The position numbers were made by a program, and so were the translations under genes. A model generated the notes under the pieces. It was not told the DNA's origin and ran no database searches. It saw nothing but the letters and a program-made list of their open reading frames with translations. This document shows, in pieces, positions 43,454 through 47,275 of a stretch of DNA of 47,275 bases. The stretch is from positions 1 to 47,275 of the forward strand of contig WRAG01000018.1 in the NCBI GenBank assembly GCA_009780345.1, written 5' to 3'. This DNA comes from Oscillospiraceae bacterium. Its GTDB lineage: Bacteria; Bacillota; Clostridia; Monoglobales; WRAG01. Position 1 is the first letter of the stretch, and the number at the start of each line of letters is the position of its first letter.

Positions 43454-44604
43454 TCTCAAATTTGTCGAAAGAACAGATTAACGAATTATTAACTTACACG
43501 CCTGCTTTTTCCGGGGAAAGCCTTACCAATATTAAGGCTCGTTCGATGGAAAAAATCAATTATATGGAGGAATCAAATTTGAAAAAAACTACTATTAAAC
43601 GACCATTGCGAATGATTGCCGCGGCGGCGATTGCAGTAATACTTATTGCGGCGACCGTATTTGCGACGGTGCAACTGCTAACCGCCGGTGAAGTCGCCGA
43701 CCGATTCGGCAACGCTACATTAAGCGCGGCGTTTGAAAGCGAAAGCGCCATCAATATCAACCAATCAGTCACATCCGGCGATTACATCTTTACGTTGCTC
43801 GCCGTTGTGTCGGGAGAAGATATTAACAACCATCCGATTTACGACAGAACCGGAGAAATACGTAGTGACCGTACTTATGCTATACTTGCGATACAAAATG
43901 CAGACGAAAGCCCGATGATTTTACCTAATGAAGGTGAATTCGTTCCGTTTATGGTTTCGCCGCTCATAAGAGGGCAGGAAATTTTACAGGTTAATGCGTT
44001 TACGTTGGACGGCGGCAGCATTACAAGCGTGATTGACGGCGTGAAGTACATCATATTTGACTTTACAAATATAACAATGTTTGCGGACAAAGGTATATAT
44101 TTAGCTGTAAATTCGGGCGGATTTTCAATGGGGACTCTTATAGACGCGTTCGATTTCAACGAACAAACAGGAGAAATCACCGCTAATCCGAATTTTGATG
44201 GTGCAAATGTTATTTTCGAGATTCCATTCGACGAATCTCTTGCAAACCAAGAGCGAGCGCAACAATTTTTGGAAAATCTAATGTCGCCATCGAAGGATGT
44301 TGGCGAAACTGACGATTTGTGGAGCACTACTGATTGGGATAGAGCCGTTCCGATTGAGTCTTCAATTCGAGAATTATCGGTAAACGCAAACGGATTTCTT
44401 GAATTTGCCTATGAGTTAGAGAACATCGCAACCGGAAGCAAGTTATCCGCATTTGACGGGCTTTTCGAGGACAATGGATTACCGCAATCGGTTATTATCG
44501 GCGGCGGCGAGGCCGAAGGCGAGGACTGGCATTTTGTTTATGCAATCAGAGTTTCGATAGATGAAAATGGTATTATTACAGGCAAGATAGTTGTGCCGGA
44601 ATAG
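43435..44604 (+). CDS. Transmembrane anti-sigma-like protein (DUF4179 type)
   Basis: This 389-residue protein starts at ATG 43435 behind AAAGGAGG, overlapping the sigma gene by 19 bases. Residues 1-55 are cytoplasmic (SNLSKEQINELLTYTPAFSG), about 58-80 a membrane helix (MIAAAAIAVILIAATVFATV), and about 85-389 an outer domain rich in beta strands (NQSVTSGDYIFTLLAVVSGE, FAYELENIATGSKL). The layout fits DUF4179-type anti-sigma factors next to ECF genes. The end of the outer domain (DENGIITGKIVVPE) resembles the end of the shared domain in the opposite operon (GTFTGRVYLVP). Two terminators follow. Confidence 0.85.
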   Translation: MSKKDLISNLSKEQINELLTYTPAFSGESLTNIKARSMEKINYMEESNLKKTTIKRPLRMIAAAAIAVILIAATVFATVQLLTAGEVADRFGNATLSAAFESESAININQSVTSGDYIFTLLAVVSGEDINNHPIYDRTGEIRSDRTYAILAIQNADESPMILPNEGEFVPFMVSPLIRGQEILQVNAFTLDGGSITSVIDGVKYIIFDFTNITMFADKGIYLAVNSGGFSMGTLIDAFDFNEQTGEITANPNFDGANVIFEIPFDESLANQERAQQFLENLMSPSKDVGETDDLWSTTDWDRAVPIESSIRELSVNANGFLEFAYELENIATGSKLSAFDGLFEDNGLPQSVIIGGGEAEGEDWHFVYAIRVSIDENGIITGKIVVPE

Positions 44605-44618
44605 ATATATATAAAATA

Positions 44619-44652
44619 AAAAAGCGAGGATTTTTCGAAATCCTCGCTTTTT
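44619..44652 (+). terminator. Terminator after the plus-strand sigma operon
   Basis: AAAAAGCGAGGATTT and AAATCCTCGCTTTTT pair perfectly around the stable TTCG tetraloop (44634-44637). The U-tract is part of the right arm. Confidence 0.92.
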
Positions 44653-44669
44653 ATAATAATTTTTCTATT

Positions 44670-44707
44670 AAAACCCCCGCTAACTTTTTACGATTAGCGG
44701 GGGTTTT
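44670..44707 (-). terminator. Terminator after the beta-lactamase-like gene
   Basis: AAAACCCCCGCTAA (44670-44683) and TTAGCGGGGGTTTT (44694-44707) pair perfectly with a 10-base loop. It lies 42 bases beyond the minus-strand stop at 44749 and can also back up the plus-strand terminator. Confidence 0.88.
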
Positions 44708-44748
44708 GTTTTTTCGATTTACCTCAATGCAACAATAAATCCGATTAC

Positions 44749-46848
44749 TTAAAAAACATAAACTGCTTGATTCGCGCCGTCCCAACGAACATTAACGTTC
44801 AAGGCATAAGCGATATATCTTATCGGAACGAATATTCGCCCTTCGATATTGTGCGGAACGCCCATTTCGTTCGGCAACGGCTCGTCTGCCGATAACTCCA
44901 AGCTTACATCGCCAAGCGAAATCGTTACGGTGCGAGTTTCTTCAATCCACTCAACTTCCGCGCCGAAAATTTCAGCGATAAGGCGCAAAGGCACCATTGT
45001 TCGGTAATATTCCGGGTCGATAAAAGGTGCGCTTTCCATTTCATAAAGGTTACCCTCATAGCTATATTCGATATCGCCGATTACAAATCGCAATCCCCCA
45101 ACAGGCACATCCATTCTCACAAACGTCCAGTCGCTATATCTTAAAGTTGCAACATCGCCGTCCATGCTAAACCGAGCGACAGAGCCAAACATTCTATGTC
45201 TGCCCGGGAAATGGTATGTATAGTCGTCGACTCTATCCATCAAATGCATCAAACCGCCTTGGCGCATATAAGCAAAACCATTTTCGTTTATACCTAAGGT
45301 CATTGGTTCTGTAAGCGGTGTTATTAGTGGATTTCCGTCCGCGTCGAGAACGAAATATGTGCCGATCCATCTTTCAAAGTCAGCAGTCGCGGGAGAAACT
45401 TCAATTCTTTCGCCAATCATTTCTCCGGCAAGGAATACGAACATAATTCCGCCGATATATTCAAAATGAACTTCCACGCCTATTTCTGTCGCGAATCTGC
45501 CTTCGCCCATTGGAGTAAGCGTAAGAGGCATACCCGGAAGGTTAGGGAATACTAATATTCCGTCGTCGTTTAACACCAATTCGCCCGCTAAAGTATACCA
45601 GCCCGTCAATTCCTGTAAATCTTGCGCAACAAATCGGTTTCTATCGTCCAAATCAACCGTCGGCGGAATTGGCGCGCCCGTTTTTTCGTATACAGCGGCG
45701 CTTAAAACCTCTAAAGCAAGATGCGTTACTGCCGCCACCGCGGGAGTGCTGTTGCTTGATACAAAAACGCCGATTCCGTTGTCGAAATCTAAAAACATTT
45801 CGGTTACATGTTGCAATCCGCCGGCGTGCCCGGTAGTAACAAAGCCGCCCGGACGAGGTAAGCTCATAAGTCCAAGCCCCATTTGCATATTTCCCGGTCC
45901 GAACGTCGGATATTGAATACCTAAATCTTGAACGTCAACCATTGATTGCACGGACTCGGAAGAAAGGAGGTCTCCGCCGCCGCTTAGCATGATACGCATC
46001 CATTGCGCCATATCATATGCGTTTGAAACCATGCCGCCCGCAGACGTCGGGCCTACATAAAGAATCCATTCGCTCGGCGTTGTTGCGTCGTCGTAGGGAA
46101 GCGCAACATACGGTCTGTTGTATCGGTTGATTACAAAACTGCTTGAAGCCATATAGGCGGGAATGAATATGTTATCTTGGGTATATCTTACAAATCCTTC
46201 GAAATAATTTTCGCTGCCTGTAAGTCGTGCCACAAGTATGCCCAACAACGCATATGCTGTGTTATTGTAGGTCATTCGATTCATTTCCTCGTTTTGCATA
46301 TGCAGATTAGAAAGTGTAGGCAAAAGTCTGTTCATCAAGTCTCTATCGTGTCCGTATGGTGTAGCGAATCCATCTCCTGAAAATTCATGCGCGCCTGACG
46401 TGTGAGTTATCAACATTCGAGTGGTGATATTTCTGTAATCTCCGCCATAAACAGGATGCGGCAACATGCTGAATTCGGGAAGATAAGTTACAATCGGCTC
46501 GTCTAAGTCTAATATGCCGGCTTCAACAAGCTGCAATATCGCTATTGTTGTAAATATTTTAGCGGTCGAGCCTATGTTGAATAATGTATGCTCGTCCACA
46601 GGCACTTGGTTGGCAACATCGGCGTAGCCAAAACCTTGAAGAAAAGTCCAGCCGCTGTCGATATCCACCACGGCTATTGTCATGCCCGCTATGGGTAACG
46701 CTTCCATTAATTCGGCGGCTGTTGCGATTGCCACTTCTCTGGTTTCCTCAAACATTTCGGTTGTTGTGTTTGCGCCTACAAGAACGGGAGTAAGCGCCAT
46801 TGCCGCCGCTAGAAATACGGCTGTTACTTTTTTAAATACTTTTTGCAT
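44749..46848 (-). CDS. Secreted serine beta-lactamase/esterase-family protein with stalk module
   Basis: This 699-residue protein starts at ATG 46848 behind AAGGAGG. Residues 1-26 are a signal peptide. Residues about 35-400 have the class C beta-lactamase/DD-peptidase fold motifs: Ser94-Thr-Ala-Lys97 (SxxK with the nucleophile), Tyr194-Asn-Asn196 (YxN) and His341-Ala-Gly343 (HxG). About 405-590 is a beta-rich extension of the kind seen in secreted peptidase-like members. Residues about 600-699 are a copper-amine-oxidase-N-like module (RTMVPLRLIAEIFGAEVEWI, RIFVPIRYIAYALNVNVRWD), here at the C-terminus. The substrate may be D-amino peptides or esters; antibiotic resistance cannot be assumed. 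It is transcribed alone, from a promoter about 145 bases upstream. Confidence 0.88.
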   Translation of the reverse strand: MQKVFKKVTAVFLAAAMALTPVLVGANTTTEMFEETREVAIATAAELMEALPIAGMTIAVVDIDSGWTFLQGFGYADVANQVPVDEHTLFNIGSTAKIFTTIAILQLVEAGILDLDEPIVTYLPEFSMLPHPVYGGDYRNITTRMLITHTSGAHEFSGDGFATPYGHDRDLMNRLLPTLSNLHMQNEEMNRMTYNNTAYALLGILVARLTGSENYFEGFVRYTQDNIFIPAYMASSSFVINRYNRPYVALPYDDATTPSEWILYVGPTSAGGMVSNAYDMAQWMRIMLSGGGDLLSSESVQSMVDVQDLGIQYPTFGPGNMQMGLGLMSLPRPGGFVTTGHAGGLQHVTEMFLDFDNGIGVFVSSNSTPAVAAVTHLALEVLSAAVYEKTGAPIPPTVDLDDRNRFVAQDLQELTGWYTLAGELVLNDDGILVFPNLPGMPLTLTPMGEGRFATEIGVEVHFEYIGGIMFVFLAGEMIGERIEVSPATADFERWIGTYFVLDADGNPLITPLTEPMTLGINENGFAYMRQGGLMHLMDRVDDYTYHFPGRHRMFGSVARFSMDGDVATLRYSDWTFVRMDVPVGGLRFVIGDIEYSYEGNLYEMESAPFIDPEYYRTMVPLRLIAEIFGAEVEWIEETRTVTISLGDVSLELSADEPLPNEMGVPHNIEGRIFVPIRYIAYALNVNVRWDGANQAVYVF

Positions 46849-46995
46849 AATATTATGCCTCCTTTTTTGATTTCATACTGATTTTACAGCATTACCTTAC
46901 GTCGTGAGCAATAGGTTACGTTAGGTGATTTTTTGAGTTTCATCAAATTTTCCACACAAATTCACTCTATTTTAACAAATTATTGCAATTCACAG

Positions 46996-47022
46996 AATAT
47001 AGTGTATCACACAATATAGTGT
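46996..47022. repeat. Direct repeat AATATAGTGT overlapping a promoter
   Basis: AATATAGTGT occurs at 46996-47005 and 47013-47022, a period of 17 bases. One copy covers the -10 of the minus-strand promoter and the other lies in the spacer. It could be a regulator binding site. Confidence 0.4.
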
Positions 47023-47029
47023 TTGTCAA
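47001..47029 (-). promoter_or_regulatory. Sigma-A type promoter for the beta-lactamase-like gene
   Basis: On the minus strand TTGACA (47024-47029) and TACACT (47001-47006) are 17 bases apart. The -35 is consensus and the -10 has two mismatches. Confidence 0.6.
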
Positions 47030-47122
47030 CAACTTTTTTAAAAAATTTTCAATAATTTTGCTATGCCAAAAATACTACTATTTGCAAACGAGTAGGATGA
47101 TTGACCGGACTACTCTGCCGTA

Positions 47123-47267
47123 ATAACACAAACTGCGTGTTATAATGAGCGTGTGTTGTCGAAATAGCAAAGCTATTTCGCCGCGGCGCAAAACGCCGCC
47201 AAAAATTTTCATAGAAAATTTTTACATGCCTCTCACAATGGGCATTGTTTGAATTTTTCAAATTCAA
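47123..47267. repeat. Run of six adjacent perfect inverted repeats
   Basis: In order: ATAACAC/GTGTTAT (47123-47143), CGAAATAGC/GCTATTTCG (47160-47180), GCGGCG/CGCCGC (47183-47199), AAAAATTTTC/GAAAATTTTT (47201-47223), ACAATG/CATTGT (47235-47248) and TTGAATTT/AAATTCAA (47249-47267). All are perfect. From the second to the sixth they are almost contiguous and their sequences are unrelated to each other. Confidence 0.75.
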
Positions 47268-47275
47268 TATGCAAA

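Larger units (their letters stand above)
46849..47275. other. Right-edge intergenic region without a supported gene
   Basis: This 427-base stretch holds the promoter and leader of the beta-lactamase-like gene and a run of six adjacent inverted repeats (47123-47267). The only frame longer than 60 codons runs straight through the palindromes and is not credible. Confidence 0.55.

Noticed and set aside
44749-46848. Copper amine oxidase activity for proteins with PF07833-like modules
   Set aside because: Only the small stalk-like module is present here and at 39049-41001. No copper-binding catalytic domain is visible, and the module is a common surface building block.
47061-47267. 68-codon minus-strand frame at the right edge
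   Set aside because: It runs through the palindrome run, has no ribosome-binding site and no protein-like features.

Overview
The window looks like the chromosome of a Gram-positive anaerobe of the Clostridia type, probably an uncultured gut or rumen Firmicute. The signs are strong GGAGG ribosome-binding sites, sigma-A type promoters (TTGACA/TATAAT, 17-base spacer), AT-rich intergenic DNA, S-layer homology (SLH) anchors, one sortase-like anchor, several ECF sigma/anti-sigma pairs and copper-amine-oxidase-N-like surface modules. No intact mobile element, CRISPR array or rRNA was seen. Most of the coding capacity goes to very large secreted or wall-anchored proteins, mainly on the minus strand.

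Layout. 1-801: the start of an M15 peptidase with an InlB-type repeat, cut by the window edge. 1151-2803: Na/phosphate symporter with a PhoU domain. 2999-8509 and 8753-14020: two giant adhesin-like proteins, the first with a sortase-like tail and the second with SLH domains. 14316-17351: a secreted beta-propeller-like protein. 17418-20728: a RadC-family protein coupled to a DUF2339 membrane protein. 20923-20998: tRNA-Lys(TTT), followed by about 1.2 kb of decayed accessory DNA with a truncated XRE regulator and a 55-codon ORF.

22208-32313 is the most interesting block. Four consecutive minus-strand genes encode secreted proteins with cohesin-like modules. Two carry SLH anchors. The first-transcribed one (27806-30979) has leucine-rich repeats, a cohesin-like module, a beta-sandwich module and a C-terminal dockerin-like module whose first calcium loop is degenerate. 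Directly upstream lies an ECF sigma factor fused in one chain to a membrane segment and an extracytoplasmic domain. No glycoside hydrolase is visible, so this looks like a cell-surface cohesin/dockerin scaffold whose cargo, if any, is encoded elsewhere.

32613-38683: a small ribbon-helix-helix regulator with a tandem 22-bp repeat in its leader, a membrane-tethered acidic surface protein, a FAD oxidoreductase with a C-terminal Rieske domain coupled to a tocopherol-cyclase-like protein, and SelO coupled to a small upstream ORF. 38761-38925 is a gene remnant with an in-frame TGA. 39049-44604: two divergent ECF sigma/anti-sigma units. The minus-strand unit continues into two secreted proteins, one of which shares a C-terminal domain with the anti-sigma factor. 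44749-46848: a secreted serine beta-lactamase-like protein with a copper-amine-oxidase-N-like tail. The right edge holds a run of six adjacent perfect inverted repeats.

Inferred theme: surface architecture under several membrane-linked sigma switches. Family calls rest on motifs read by eye; no database search was possible.
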